The notes under the pieces are model-generated. The model ran no database searches. It was not told where the DNA came from and saw only the letters and a program-made list of their open reading frames with translations. The position numbers were made by a program, and so were the translations under genes. From positions 3,135,001 through 3,199,000 of the forward strand of contig NKIZ01000001.1 in the NCBI GenBank assembly GCA_002256425.1: a DNA stretch of 64,000 nt. The letters are read 5' to 3'. The stretch is from Alphaproteobacteria bacterium PA2. Lineage in GTDB: Bacteria > Pseudomonadota > Alphaproteobacteria > Caulobacterales > Caulobacteraceae. This document shows, piece after piece, positions 28,601-38,066 of the stretch (positions are counted from its first letter, which is position 1; each line of letters starts with the position of its first letter).

Positions 28601-30523
28601 CTAGAATTCTTCCCAGCCGTCCACGTCTTCCTTGAGGGCCAGGGCGCCCATGGTGCGGGGCGCTGCGGCGCGAGGCTCAGAACGGGCCTCATTATGGTGG
28701 GAAGCCTGGCCAGAGGGCTTGCGACTGACCGGGCCCATGCTGCTGGTGCGGAACCCGCCGATCTGGGCGGAGAGTTCGTTGGCATTGCTGCGCATGGTGT
28801 GGGCTGCAGCCGTGGTCTCTTCCACCATGGCGGCGTTCTGCTGGGTCATCTGGTCCATGTGATTGACCGCGATGTTCACCTCGCCAAGGGCTGAAGCCTG
28901 CTCCTGGGCCGAGCCGGCCATGTCGGTGATCAGGGAGTCGATCCGCGAGACCTGCTCAACGATCACGCTGAGCGCCTTGCCGGTTTCACTGACGTGGTTC
29001 ACGCCGTTGCCGACGTGGCGTTCAGAAGCCTGGATCAGGCCCTTGATCTCCTTGGCGGCGTCGGCCGAGCGCTGGGCCAGGGCCCGGACTTCCGAGGCGA
29101 CCACCGCGAAGCCGCGACCGGCGTCGCCGGCACGGGCGGCTTCAACACCGGCGTTGAGGGCCAGCAGGTTGGTCTGGAAGGCGATTTCGTCAATGACGCC
29201 GATGATCTGGGTGATCTGCTTGGACGAGGATTCGATCTCGCCCATGGCTTCCACGGCCTGGCTGACGACTTCGCCGGACTTGTGGGCGCCGGCCCGGGCT
29301 TCCGCCACGAACTGGCGGGCTTCCTGGGCGCCGGTGGCCGTCTGACGAACCGTCGCTGTCAGCTGGTCGAGGGCGGCGGCCGTCTCTTCCAGTGAGGCGG
29401 CCTGCTGCTCGGTGCGGCGGGCCAGGTCGTCTGCGGCGTGGGCGATTTCGGTCGCTCCGCTGTCAACGCCGGCGGTGGACATGCCGATATTGGCGATCAG
29501 ATTGTCGAGGGCCTCGACAGCGTCGTTGAAGTCGGCGCGGAGCTGCTCGTACTCCTGCGGGAAGGATTCCTGCAGGCGGATCGTCAGGTGTCCGTTCGCG
29601 ATCTGCGAGAGGCCGTCGGCCAGCTGGCGGACAACTTCGGTGCGGATCTGATCGGCCTGCTCCAGCTCACGCTCGTGGCGGCGGCGATCGGCCTCGGCCG
29701 ATTCACGCAGGGCGTCCTGTTCCTTGCGCTGGTCCTGGCGTTCCACGGCGCTGACCCGGAAGACTTCCACCGAGCGGGCCATGTCGCCCACTTCGTCGTC
29801 GCGATCGAAGTAGGGAACCTTCTTGTTGTAGTCGCCGGAGGCCAGCTCGCCCATGTACTTGGAGATACCCTGGATCGGAACCACGATCCGGCCCTTCAGA
29901 ACCTGCAGACCCAGATAGGCGATGACACTGATCAGCACGCCTGCGCCGATCAGCAGGATGCGGCTGTAAAGAACCGCCTGCTTCGATTCGGCCAGTTGCT
30001 CATCGACGTTTGCGGCCAGCAGGGGAACCATTTCATCCACCGCCTTGCGGTGGGCCAGGTAGGCGGCGTCGATTTCTGCACCAGCGGCGGCGATGGCTGC
30101 GGTATCGCCAGCCCGGGCTGCGGGAAGAAGCTTGGTTTCGACAGTGGTCCAGAATTTCTGGGCGGCGTCATTGGACGCCCCGAAGAGAAGGGTCGCAATT
30201 TCGGCCGGAGGCTTGGTTTCCTTCCAGAAAGCCAGGCGGGTCTCGTAATCCTTGTGGAGCTGGGCAAGCTTCGCGCTGGCTTCAGTAAGCTCCGCTTCCG
30301 GATGGGCGACGATGAGCTGGGCTGCAAGGTCTGCCTCGACCAGGTAGAGGGGCGGGGGCAAGATGTCCGCAACCAGGTCTTTCGAGTCCGATATGCTCTG
30401 ATAGGACGTGCTGCCAATCCGCACCTGATCCATGGCTGCGTAGGAAATCGCGCAGAGGATCAATATGGCGGCGACGAGAAAATACCCGAACCACTTGGTG
30501 GCCTGTGCAATCCGGAACGACAT
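28601..30523 (-). CDS. Methyl-accepting chemotaxis protein C
   Basis: A 640-residue chemoreceptor. TM1 is at about 10-32, followed by a sensor with DILPPPLYLVEADLAAQL and KLLPAARAGDTAAI, clearly paralogous to that of receptor B, and TM2 at about 190-212. It has the canonical HAMP (LASGDYNKKVPYFDRDDEV) plus only one extra HAMP-like unit (IRLQESFPQEYEQLRADF), against two in A and B. The signalling domain is nearly identical in part to receptor A. The C-terminus DGWEEF is the xWxxF tether. It is divergent from the M16 peptidase gene. Confidence 0.95.
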   Translation of the reverse strand: MSFRIAQATKWFGYFLVAAILILCAISYAAMDQVRIGSTSYQSISDSKDLVADILPPPLYLVEADLAAQLIVAHPEAELTEASAKLAQLHKDYETRLAFWKETKPPAEIATLLFGASNDAAQKFWTTVETKLLPAARAGDTAAIAAAGAEIDAAYLAHRKAVDEMVPLLAANVDEQLAESKQAVLYSRILLIGAGVLISVIAYLGLQVLKGRIVVPIQGISKYMGELASGDYNKKVPYFDRDDEVGDMARSVEVFRVSAVERQDQRKEQDALRESAEADRRRHERELEQADQIRTEVVRQLADGLSQIANGHLTIRLQESFPQEYEQLRADFNDAVEALDNLIANIGMSTAGVDSGATEIAHAADDLARRTEQQAASLEETAAALDQLTATVRQTATGAQEARQFVAEARAGAHKSGEVVSQAVEAMGEIESSSKQITQIIGVIDEIAFQTNLLALNAGVEAARAGDAGRGFAVVASEVRALAQRSADAAKEIKGLIQASERHVGNGVNHVSETGKALSVIVEQVSRIDSLITDMAGSAQEQASALGEVNIAVNHMDQMTQQNAAMVEETTAAAHTMRSNANELSAQIGGFRTSSMGPVSRKPSGQASHHNEARSEPRAAAPRTMGALALKEDVDGWEEF

Positions 30524-30575
30524 TAGCAGCCTCGAAGACGTGGGATGTATGACCCTACCCTTCCGCCCCGCCGAC

Positions 30576-30590
30576 CTAACAACGGCTTAA
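30576..30590. promoter_or_regulatory. CtrA-like box before chemoreceptor C
   Basis: The minus strand reads TTAA-GCCGTTG-TTAG followed by G, the same variant as before receptor B, 53 bp from the start. The 251-bp divergent spacer could in principle also serve the M16 gene. Confidence 0.65.
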
Positions 30591-30774
30591 CACCCCGGCC
30601 AAATTCGCACAAAAGTCAAAATGGTTAGGTCATGCCAACCATAGTCAGGCTGACCGCGGTGCTTATTTACCGCATATCGGGCCCTGACGCCGAAAACATG
30701 CCCTTGAACGGGGTTTGCAGAGCCCGGGTGGTTGCATGCTAGGCTGACCGCAAACCAGATCAGGAATTGCCGGA

Positions 30775-33600
30775 ATGCTCGTCGCCCGAATCGCCGCCGC
30801 TGCCCTTGGCCTCTCACTTGTCGGCTCCGTGGCCCACTCTGCGCCGGCGGCGCCGGACAGGATTCCGCCCATCCAGTTTTCACAGCGGACCCTGCCCAAT
30901 GGCATGAAGGTCTTTGCCTCCCGGGATGCGTCGACACCCAATGTGACCATCCAGGTCTGGTATGGCGTTGGATCCAAGGACGATCCGGTCGGTCGGTCCG
31001 GCTTCGCCCACCTGTTCGAGCACATGATGTTCAAGGCGACGCGCGATCTGCCCGCCGAGAGCATGGATCGCTTCACCGAGGATGTGGGCGGCTTCAACAA
31101 TGCTTCGACCTGGGATGATTTCACCAACTACTACGAGGTGGTTCCGGCCAACCACCTGGAGCGCCTGCTGTGGGTTGAAGCCCAGCGCCTGGGCTCGCTG
31201 GTGGTGGACGAAGCCAACTTCAAGTCCGAGCGGGATGTGGTGAAGGAAGAGCTGCGCCAGCGGGTTCTGGCTGACCCCTATGGCCGTCTGTTCGCCCTTT
31301 ACCTGCCCAAGGCGACCTACAAGCTTCACCCCTACAAGCGGCCGGGAATTGGCTCGATCGAAGAACTTGATGCGGCGACCCTTGATGATGTCAGGGCCTT
31401 CCACCACGCCTATTACCGACCGGACAACGCCGCCCTGATTGTGGTCGGAAACTTTGACGAAGCCCAGCTTCAGGCCTGGGTCGACAGGTATCTCGCCCCC
31501 CTGAAGAACCCTGAGGTCCCGCTTGCGCGGGTCACAACCGCCGAACCTGCGCGGACCGGCCCATTAGTCTATGACGGATACGGACCGAATGTGCCCCTGC
31601 CAGCGGTCGCCATCACCTGGCTGGGCGCGAAGGCGGCGGATCCTGACGCCCCGGCCCTGCGGGTCCTGGACGCCATTCTGTCCTCGGGCAAGTCATCGCG
31701 GCTCTATGACAGCCTGGTCTATGAGCAGCAGATCTCGGCCCAGATCTTTTCCACCGCCGACCTGCCACAGCAGCCGGGCATGTTCATGGTCGGTTCGATC
31801 ATGGCCTCCGGCCACACGGTGGCTGAGGGTGAGAAGGCCCTGCTGGCCCAGATCAAGCGTCTGCGCGACGCCCCGCCCTCCGCAGCCGAACTGTCAGAAG
31901 CCAAGGCAGAGCTGGTGTCGGGCAAACTGCGCGAGCGGGAAACCATTGATGGCAGGGCCTTCGCCCTGGGCTATGCCTTCCTGACTGAGGGCGACGCCAG
32001 TCAGGCCAACAGCGCCCTCGCCGCCCTGCAGGCCGTGACCGCCGCCGACATCCAGAAGGTGGCGCGCAAGTACCTCGCCGACGACCGGCGCATGACCATC
32101 CGCTATCAGGCCGAGGACGCCAGGCCAAAGGATGCGACGGACCAGGATCCGCCCGCCCCGAAGGTTGCGTCTGTCGCCTATAATGGCCCGGTCACTGCAC
32201 TGGCGCCGGAAGGTCAGCGCACGCCGCCACCCCAGGTCGCTGCGCCGGCAGCCGCCGTCCTCCCCAGGCCGGTGGAGAAGACCCTGGCCAATGGACTTCG
32301 AGTGATTGTCGCCAGATCATCGGACCTTCCCCTTGTGACTGCGGACCTGACCGTCCGGGCAGGCGCCTGGGCTGACCCGGCCGGCCTGGCCGGTACCGCC
32401 AATCTTGCGGCCGGCATGCTTACGGAAGGCACGCGAACCCAAAGCGCCCAGGCCATTGCCAAGGCCGCCGAGTCGGTCGGCGCCGTTCTGAGCTCCGGGG
32501 GCGGCCAGGAATCGGCCTCAGTGACCCTGAACGTCATGCCCGGCAAGCTGGCCCAGGCCATGCCCCTGATGGCGGACGTGGCGCGAAACCCTGCCTTCGC
32601 AAAGGAAGAGCTGGACCGCCAAAGGGCCCAGGCCCTGGACGGCCTTTCGGTCTCCCTGCAGGAGCCCGGGTCCCTGACCAGCTTCGCCACGGCGCCAGTC
32701 CTGTTCGCGGGAACCCCGTTTGGACACGTCTCAGGCGGGACCCCGGTGTCCCTCCAGAAGATCACGCCGGAAAATCTCCGGAAGATACACCAGACCTATT
32801 TCAGGCCCGACAACGCCACCCTGGTCCTGACGGGCGACATCACTCCGGAAAAGGGGTTCGCCCTGGCCCAGTCCGCCTTCGGAAACTGGGCGCGTCCGAA
32901 GAGCGTCCTGCCACAGCAACCGGTGATCGCGCCGAACCCGGGTCAGAGGGCTGTCGCCATTGATCTTCCGGGTACCGGTCAGGCGTCGGTGACGGTCGCC
33001 AAGGCCAGCATTCCCCGCAGCAGTCCTGACTACTATTCCGGCCTGGTCGCCAATACCGTCCTCGGAGGGGGCTATTCGGCCCGCCTGAATTCAGAAATCC
33101 GCATCAAGCGGGGCCTCTCCTATGGTGCGTCTTCCCGTCTGGCAGCCCAGCAGAGCACCGGCCAGTTCCGCGCCTCGGCCCAGACCAAGAACGAATCCGC
33201 CGCACAGGTCCTGGACCTGATCCGCGAGCAGATGCGTGACCTGATGACCACCCCGGCGACAGCCGACGAGTTGAAGGCCCGCAAGTCTTCACTGGTCGGA
33301 GGATATGGCAGAAGCCTGGCCACCACGGACGGCCTGGCGGACATCCTTGGCAACCTTGCCCTGTTCAATATCCCGCTGAACGAGTTGAACGCCTATGCGG
33401 ACAAGGTTGAGGCGGTGAGCGCTGATCAGGTCCAGGCCTTCTTCAGAACCTATCTGAATCCGGACAGCGTCTCGGTCATCATTGCCGGCGACGCAAAGAC
33501 CTTTGCCTCTGACCTGAAGACCCGGACGAACAATCTCGAAATCATCCCGGCCGCCGATCTGGATCTGGACGCCCCCAGCCTGCGCAAGGCTGCAAAATAA
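30775..33600 (+). CDS. Exported M16 family zinc peptidase, full-length fusion
   Basis: A 941-residue exported pitrilysin-type protease with two M16 halves in one chain. The signal peptide is about residues 1-24 ([15 protein letters not shown]). The active half carries the inverted zinc motif [12 protein letters not shown] (HxxEH) and a downstream Glu in [10 protein letters not shown]. The second half starts around residue 500 ([20 protein letters not shown]) and lacks HxxEH. It keeps the R/Y substrate motif in [13 protein letters not shown]. It probably degrades peptides in the periplasm. The stop overlaps the next start as TAATG. Confidence 0.93.
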   Translation: MLVARIAAAALGLSLVGSVAHSAPAAPDRIPPIQFSQRTLPNGMKVFASRDASTPNVTIQVWYGVGSKDDPVGRSGFAHLFEHMMFKATRDLPAESMDRFTEDVGGFNNASTWDDFTNYYEVVPANHLERLLWVEAQRLGSLVVDEANFKSERDVVKEELRQRVLADPYGRLFALYLPKATYKLHPYKRPGIGSIEELDAATLDDVRAFHHAYYRPDNAALIVVGNFDEAQLQAWVDRYLAPLKNPEVPLARVTTAEPARTGPLVYDGYGPNVPLPAVAITWLGAKAADPDAPALRVLDAILSSGKSSRLYDSLVYEQQISAQIFSTADLPQQPGMFMVGSIMASGHTVAEGEKALLAQIKRLRDAPPSAAELSEAKAELVSGKLRERETIDGRAFALGYAFLTEGDASQANSALAALQAVTAADIQKVARKYLADDRRMTIRYQAEDARPKDATDQDPPAPKVASVAYNGPVTALAPEGQRTPPPQVAAPAAAVLPRPVEKTLANGLRVIVARSSDLPLVTADLTVRAGAWADPAGLAGTANLAAGMLTEGTRTQSAQAIAKAAESVGAVLSSGGGQESASVTLNVMPGKLAQAMPLMADVARNPAFAKEELDRQRAQALDGLSVSLQEPGSLTSFATAPVLFAGTPFGHVSGGTPVSLQKITPENLRKIHQTYFRPDNATLVLTGDITPEKGFALAQSAFGNWARPKSVLPQQPVIAPNPGQRAVAIDLPGTGQASVTVAKASIPRSSPDYYSGLVANTVLGGGYSARLNSEIRIKRGLSYGASSRLAAQQSTGQFRASAQTKNESAAQVLDLIREQMRDLMTTPATADELKARKSSLVGGYGRSLATTDGLADILGNLALFNIPLNELNAYADKVEAVSADQVQAFFRTYLNPDSVSVIIAGDAKTFASDLKTRTNNLEIIPAADLDLDAPSLRKAAK

Positions 33601-33854
33601 TGGGGGACTTTCAGTTCGACGCCCTGTCGTTGTTTGGCCTGGCTTCGGTGTCGTCGAGCCTGCTCTGCTATGTGATGGAGCCCCGCAGCAACTGGTGGAC
33701 CCTGGGCTTCATGGCCGCAAACCTGGCCTCGGCGCTCTACGGTTTCCTGCAGGGCGCCTGGCCGTTTGGTCTGATCGAACTGTTCTGGGCAGGGGCCGCC
33801 TTCGCCAGGTGGCGAAAGACGGGACTCAGTGGCGGAACACCCGCACCCCAGTGA
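33600..33854 (+). CDS. Small membrane protein, CBU_0592-like
   Basis: An 84-residue protein with about three hydrophobic helices. The segment [25 protein letters not shown] resembles the small CBU_0592-like membrane proteins of unknown function. It starts on the last base of the M16 stop (TAATG), which indicates translational coupling. Its 3' end runs 29 bp into the convergent purH gene. The family name is from memory and is moderately sure. Confidence 0.65.
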   Translation: MGDFQFDALSLFGLASVSSSLLCYVMEPRSNWWTLGFMAANLASALYGFLQGAWPFGLIELFWAGAAFARWRKTGLSGGTPAPQ

Positions 33855-35439
33855 AGGCCATGGTCACGCCGGCCTCGTCTGCGGCGGCGATGACCTCGGC
33901 GTCGCGGATGGAGCCGCCGGGCTGGATCACCGCCGTAGCCCCCGCTTCGGCTGCCTGGATCAGGCCATCGGCGAAGGGGAAGAAGGCTTCGGACGCACAG
34001 GCTGATCCCTTGGCCAGGCTGACCGGAAGACCGGCGGTCTCTGCGGCCTCGCCGGCCCGGATGGCGGCGATGCGAGCTGAATCCCGGCGGTTCATCTGGC
34101 CAGCGCCAATGCCTGCGGTCTGGCCGTCCTTTGCGAAGACGATGGCGTTGGACTTCACATGCTTGGCCACAGTGAAGGCGAACAGCATATCGGCGACTTC
34201 TGACGGCGTCGGCTGACGCTTGGTGACAATCTTCAGGTCCGCCGCGGTCAGATGCGAGGCGTCACGGCTCTGGACCAGGAAACCTCCGGCCACCTGCTTG
34301 AAGACGTCGCCGGCCGAGCGGGGGTCCGGCAGGCCGCCGGTCAGCAGAAGGCGCAGGTCCTTCTTCCTGGCGAACAGGGCGATGGCTTCCTCGTCGGCCT
34401 CGGGGGCGACCACAACCTCGGTGAAGATCTTGATCATCTCCCGGGCGGCGGCGGCGTCGAGGCGCGTGTTGACGGCGACAATCCCGCCAAAGGCCGAGAC
34501 CGGGTCACACTGCAGGGCGCGTTCATAGGCGGTCTTGAGATCAGACCCCAGGGCGACGCCGCACGGATTGGCGTGCTTGATGATGGCCACAGCCGGCGCC
34601 GTCTTCGGATCAAACTCGGCGATCAGTTCGATGGCGGCGTCTGTGTCGGCGATATTGTTATAGCTCAGCGCCTTGCCCTGCAGCTGGCGGGCGGTGGCGA
34701 CGCCAGTGCGCGGATTTTCCTCGCGGTAGAAGGCGGCGGACTGATGGGGGTTTTCCCCATAGCGCATGGTCTGGACCAGGGTCCCCGCAAAGGCCCGGCG
34801 GCGCGGCGCGACATCGCAGATCGCCTGGGCGAACCAGGCGGAAATGGCGGCGTCATAGGAAGCCGTGCGGGCATAGGCCCGGGCAGCCAGCTGTTTGCGC
34901 AGGGCAATGCCGGTGGTTCCCGACGTCTCAAGCTCGGCGATCACTTCCTGCAGGTCTGCCAGCTCGGTGCACACTGCGACATAGCCGTGATTCTTGGCCG
35001 CAGACCGGATCATGGCCGGCCCGCCGATATCGATATTCTCCACCGCCGTTTCGAAGTCGGCGCCGGCTGCGATGGTGGCCTCAAATGGATAGAGATTGAC
35101 GTAGACCAGATCGATGCCGCCGATCCCGTGGTCAGCCATGGCCTGGGCATGCTCCGGCGCATCACGGACCGCCAGCAGGCCGCCATGCACGATGGGGTGC
35201 AGGGTCTTCACCCGGCCATCCATCATTTCCGGAAACCGGGTCAGGTCCGATATGTCCCGCACCTCAAGGCCTGCAGCAGCAATGGCCGCCCGGGTTCCGC
35301 CTGTGGAAACCAGCTCGACGCCTGCCTTGGCCAGGGCGCGGGCGGCGTCGATCAGGCCGGTCTTGTCAGAGACGGAAATCAGCGCCCGCTTGATGGGCGC
35401 GCGGTCGGCTGGCTTGGGGAAATCGGGTGCGGCGGGCAT
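33826..35439 (-). CDS. purH: PurH, AICAR transformylase/IMP cyclohydrolase
   Basis: A 537-residue bifunctional enzyme for the last two steps of IMP synthesis. The N-terminal cyclohydrolase has [24 protein letters not shown] and [17 protein letters not shown]. The transformylase has [26 protein letters not shown] and [13 protein letters not shown] with the catalytic Lys and His. The C-terminus holds the conserved block [22 protein letters not shown] lies 6 bp before the ATG. A ZTP riboswitch occupies its leader, which fits control by its own substrate analogue. Confidence 0.97.
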   Translation of the reverse strand: MPAAPDFPKPADRAPIKRALISVSDKTGLIDAARALAKAGVELVSTGGTRAAIAAAGLEVRDISDLTRFPEMMDGRVKTLHPIVHGGLLAVRDAPEHAQAMADHGIGGIDLVYVNLYPFEATIAAGADFETAVENIDIGGPAMIRSAAKNHGYVAVCTELADLQEVIAELETSGTTGIALRKQLAARAYARTASYDAAISAWFAQAICDVAPRRRAFAGTLVQTMRYGENPHQSAAFYREENPRTGVATARQLQGKALSYNNIADTDAAIELIAEFDPKTAPAVAIIKHANPCGVALGSDLKTAYERALQCDPVSAFGGIVAVNTRLDAAAAREMIKIFTEVVVAPEADEEAIALFARKKDLRLLLTGGLPDPRSAGDVFKQVAGGFLVQSRDASHLTAADLKIVTKRQPTPSEVADMLFAFTVAKHVKSNAIVFAKDGQTAGIGAGQMNRRDSARIAAIRAGEAAETAGLPVSLAKGSACASEAFFPFADGLIQAAEAGATAVIQPGGSIRDAEVIAAADEAGVTMAFTGVRVFRH

Positions 35440-35469
35440 GGCGTTCTCCTGACGGGATCAAAGAAGAAG

Positions 35470-35547
35470 TGCCCAGGCGAGCGGCGTCTATGGCCCGCCT
35501 GCTCCCCGGTGGTCGCCCACCTTCATCGCCAGTCACACGCGGTCGAT
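35470..35547 (-). ncRNA. ZTP/ZMP riboswitch in the purH leader
   Basis: The minus-strand RNA carries the two conserved halves of the pfl (ZTP) motif. The 5' half has GUGACUGGCGA, then GGUGG and CCACC closing a GCGA tetraloop, then GGGGAGC. The 3' half has CCGCUCGCCUGGGCA, which forms the pseudoknot side. Known ZTP riboswitches sense the AICAR phosphates ZMP and ZTP and turn on folate and purine genes. Here the 3' edge is about 20 nt from the AGGAG of purH and no T-rich terminator is visible, so translational control looks more likely. Confidence 0.9.
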
Positions 35548-35605
35548 GAGCCTCTAGAGCAAGTTACGGATCGAGGGAACCGCCTATCAGCCGCAGACTG
35601 CGACT

Positions 35606-37351
35606 TCAGGCCTCTGACAGGGGCTCCATCCGCGGCGCGGCAGGGACATCTGAAGCCAGCTTCCAACGGACCCTGGCCCCGGCGTCGAGGCGCGCCTGCC
35701 CCTTCAGGACAACCTGCTGACTGCGCCGCGCCCGCAGGCCTTCAAAATAGACCGAAGCCTCTACCGAGATATCCTGGGCATCTGACCGCAGGCGCCATCC
35801 CACCGGGGCGTCTGCGGCCTGCAGGACGACGCTGCGGCCATCCCTGGCCAGACTGGCCCGGACCGTCGGATGCAGATGGAACCGCAGGGTGAAGGGCACA
35901 AAGCGACGGCTGGCCTGGGCGGCGGCGTTGTCGCCCAGGGGGGTCAGGCGATCCTCGCCGCGCAGCTCATCGGCCTCTATGTCCAGGAACAGACGCCGCT
36001 CGTGCCGCAGATGATATCGGCGGGCCCAGCCGTCGTGATGCAGGTCCAGCCAGATCCCGCCTTCAGCCTCGTGACGGCGCACATCGACCTCCCGATAGGC
36101 GCTGTCCAGCCGTGACCCGAGAATCTCGGCCGGAAACCCGCTGAGCGGGGCGCCGCAGGCGCCGTCACCGACCGAGAGGGTTGAGCCGGCGTCCACCAGA
36201 CGCAGGGCCTGCGGGCCAAGGGCGTCTGGCGACCAGCCACAGGCGACGATCAGGCGACGACTGTGCGCCAGGACATCAAGGCCAAGAGGCTGGGCGCAGG
36301 CCCCCAGGCTCCAGGCTCCCTCCGCAGGCGGCGCTGCATCGACCATGATCTGCAGACCACGGCCATCCAGTCGCTGATATCCATTGCGGCCCGAGGGCAG
36401 GTCCGACCCTGGAGGCTCGATTTCTGCGGCGGCGACATAGGCCTGCCGGCACGCTTCGCCCCCCTGCATTTCGGGCAGCCGACCATCCTTCAGCATAAAG
36501 AACTGAAGGGTCTGATGAAGATCCTCCATGGCGCGGATCATGGCCGCCGGTGGTGGCTGCCCCCGCTGATGAAGGGCGCCCGCCAGGGTCTGCAGGTCGA
36601 ACATCAATTCCAGAGCGGCCTGGGGACTGCGGGTCGCATGACCACCAGAAGGTTCAATCGTCGCCGCCAGCGCCGGGCTCAGACGGCGCAGACCCTTGCG
36701 CAGCAGGCCAGCGCCGACCTTGCCCGACAGAACGCATCCCGCCAGGGCGACAGCAATGGCCTGTTCCGCCGCCCGCTGGGGCTTGTGCATGCTGGAAGCC
36801 AGATATCGCGCCTGCCGTGCAAAGTCGAAGAGGATCTGGGCTTTCTCGGCTGGAGCGGCTTTGAGCAGGACCTCCGGCAGGGCGCAGGACAGGGCGTAGA
36901 CCCGGCGACTGAGGACCGCCTCGCCCCAGGAGAAGGCGTTCCACTTCCCGAAGACCCTGGCCCAGTCCAGGACAAGCCGAAGGGCTTCGGCCCGGGCCTC
37001 CGGACCCGCAGACAGCAGGTCGGGCAACCATTCCATCCGGTGCAGCGCCCTGGCGAAGGCCATGGACGGGCTGGGACGGTCCCAGGGGTCTCCCAGGGTT
37101 CCGGTGTCCAGCACCGAGCCGCCCAGTTCAAAGCGGCCAGAGAGAATTGCGCGTCCGTGGACAAGGTTGGCGGGGCGGGGATCGACAGGAACCAGGTCCG
37201 TAACGCCCCTTGGCGCAGGCCGGGCGATCAGCCAGCGATTTAGCAGGGACAGGGCCCCATCGCGCCGGAACCATCCTCTGAGGGCATGGGTAAGGGCCAG
37301 GGCGTAGGTCACGCCAGGAAGCTGGGTCAGTGCAAGACGCCCCCCCGCCAT
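35606..37351 (-). CDS. Heparinase II/III family protein
   Basis: A 581-residue protein of the heparinase II/III-like family. The N-terminal helical toroid region includes AFSWGEAVLSRRVYALSCALPEV split over about residues 140-165, and the C-terminal beta domain has GGIWLDLHHDGWARRYHLRH and HLRHERRLFLDIEADEL. No signal peptide is obvious. Such proteins occur widely in alphaproteobacteria near rsmB and purH without a proven polysaccharide substrate. It is followed by the purH leader, and it may be co-transcribed with rpe (12-bp gap). Confidence 0.82.
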   Translation of the reverse strand: MAGGRLALTQLPGVTYALALTHALRGWFRRDGALSLLNRWLIARPAPRGVTDLVPVDPRPANLVHGRAILSGRFELGGSVLDTGTLGDPWDRPSPSMAFARALHRMEWLPDLLSAGPEARAEALRLVLDWARVFGKWNAFSWGEAVLSRRVYALSCALPEVLLKAAPAEKAQILFDFARQARYLASSMHKPQRAAEQAIAVALAGCVLSGKVGAGLLRKGLRRLSPALAATIEPSGGHATRSPQAALELMFDLQTLAGALHQRGQPPPAAMIRAMEDLHQTLQFFMLKDGRLPEMQGGEACRQAYVAAAEIEPPGSDLPSGRNGYQRLDGRGLQIMVDAAPPAEGAWSLGACAQPLGLDVLAHSRRLIVACGWSPDALGPQALRLVDAGSTLSVGDGACGAPLSGFPAEILGSRLDSAYREVDVRRHEAEGGIWLDLHHDGWARRYHLRHERRLFLDIEADELRGEDRLTPLGDNAAAQASRRFVPFTLRFHLHPTVRASLARDGRSVVLQAADAPVGWRLRSDAQDISVEASVYFEGLRARRSQQVVLKGQARLDAGARVRWKLASDVPAAPRMEPLSEA

Positions 37352-37363
37352 CCTGCCTTCCCC

Positions 37364-38029
37364 TTAATCGCCCTTCAGGGCGGCGATGTTGGCGGCGTAG
37401 GCAGAGGGTCCGCCGCGGAAGACTGCTGTTCCGGCCACCAGGGCTGTAGCTCCAGCCTCGACGCACTGTCTGGCCGTCACCGGGGTGACGCCGCCGTCCA
37501 CCTCAAGGGGAATGTCCCGGCCGGTGGCGTCGATCATCTGTCGAAGCCGACGGATCTTTTCCAGCTGTGACGGCATGAAGCTCTGCCCGCCAAAGCCGGG
37601 GTTGATCGACATGACGAGGATCAGGTCCACATCCTCCATCATCCACTCGATGACATTGGGAGAGGTTGACGGATTGAAGACCACGCCGGCCTTGGCGCCC
37701 AGTTCGCGGATGCGCTTGAGGGTCCGGTTCAGGTGGGGACCGCTTTCGGGGTGCACGCTGATGATGTCAGCGCCGGCGGCGGCGAAAGCCTCGAGATAGG
37801 GATCGACCGGAGCGATCATCAGGTGGACATCAAAGGGGATGCCGACATGGGGCTTCAGCGCCTTCACCACGTCTGGCCCGATGGTGATGTTGGGGACGAA
37901 GTGCCCGTCCATGACATCAATGTGCAGCCAGTCAGCGCCCGCCGCCTCGACCGCCCGGGCCTCTTCCCCGAGACGCGCGAAATCTGCAGCAAGAAGCGAG
38001 GGCGAGATGATGGGCGGCCTGGAGGTCAT
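37364..38029 (-). CDS. rpe: Ribulose-phosphate 3-epimerase
   Basis: A 221-residue TIM-barrel epimerase interconverting ribulose 5-phosphate and xylulose 5-phosphate. Motifs are SPSLLAADFARLGEE, WLHIDVMDGHFVPNITIG with the metal-binding His and Asp, DVHLMIAPVDPYLEAF, ILVMSINPGFGGQSF and LEVDGGVTP. Length is typical. It follows rsmB with a 37-bp gap and precedes the heparinase-like gene by 12 bp on the same strand. Confidence 0.97.
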   Translation of the reverse strand: MTSRPPIISPSLLAADFARLGEEARAVEAAGADWLHIDVMDGHFVPNITIGPDVVKALKPHVGIPFDVHLMIAPVDPYLEAFAAAGADIISVHPESGPHLNRTLKRIRELGAKAGVVFNPSTSPNVIEWMMEDVDLILVMSINPGFGGQSFMPSQLEKIRRLRQMIDATGRDIPLEVDGGVTPVTARQCVEAGATALVAGTAVFRGGPSAYAANIAALKGD

Positions 38030-38066
38030 ATTCCCGACTTAACCCCGGCCCTGCGTCGCGCCAACC

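Noticed and set aside
30655-30720. Weak inverted repeats in the spacer between chemoreceptor C and the M16 gene
   Set aside because: The pairings (GCGGT/ACCGC and GTCAGG/CCTGAC) are short, with bulges and no T-run. Not enough to call an element.
34252-35892. A 546-codon open frame antisense to purH and its leader
   Set aside because: It spans purH, the riboswitch and part of the heparinase-like gene, which all have independent support on the other strand.
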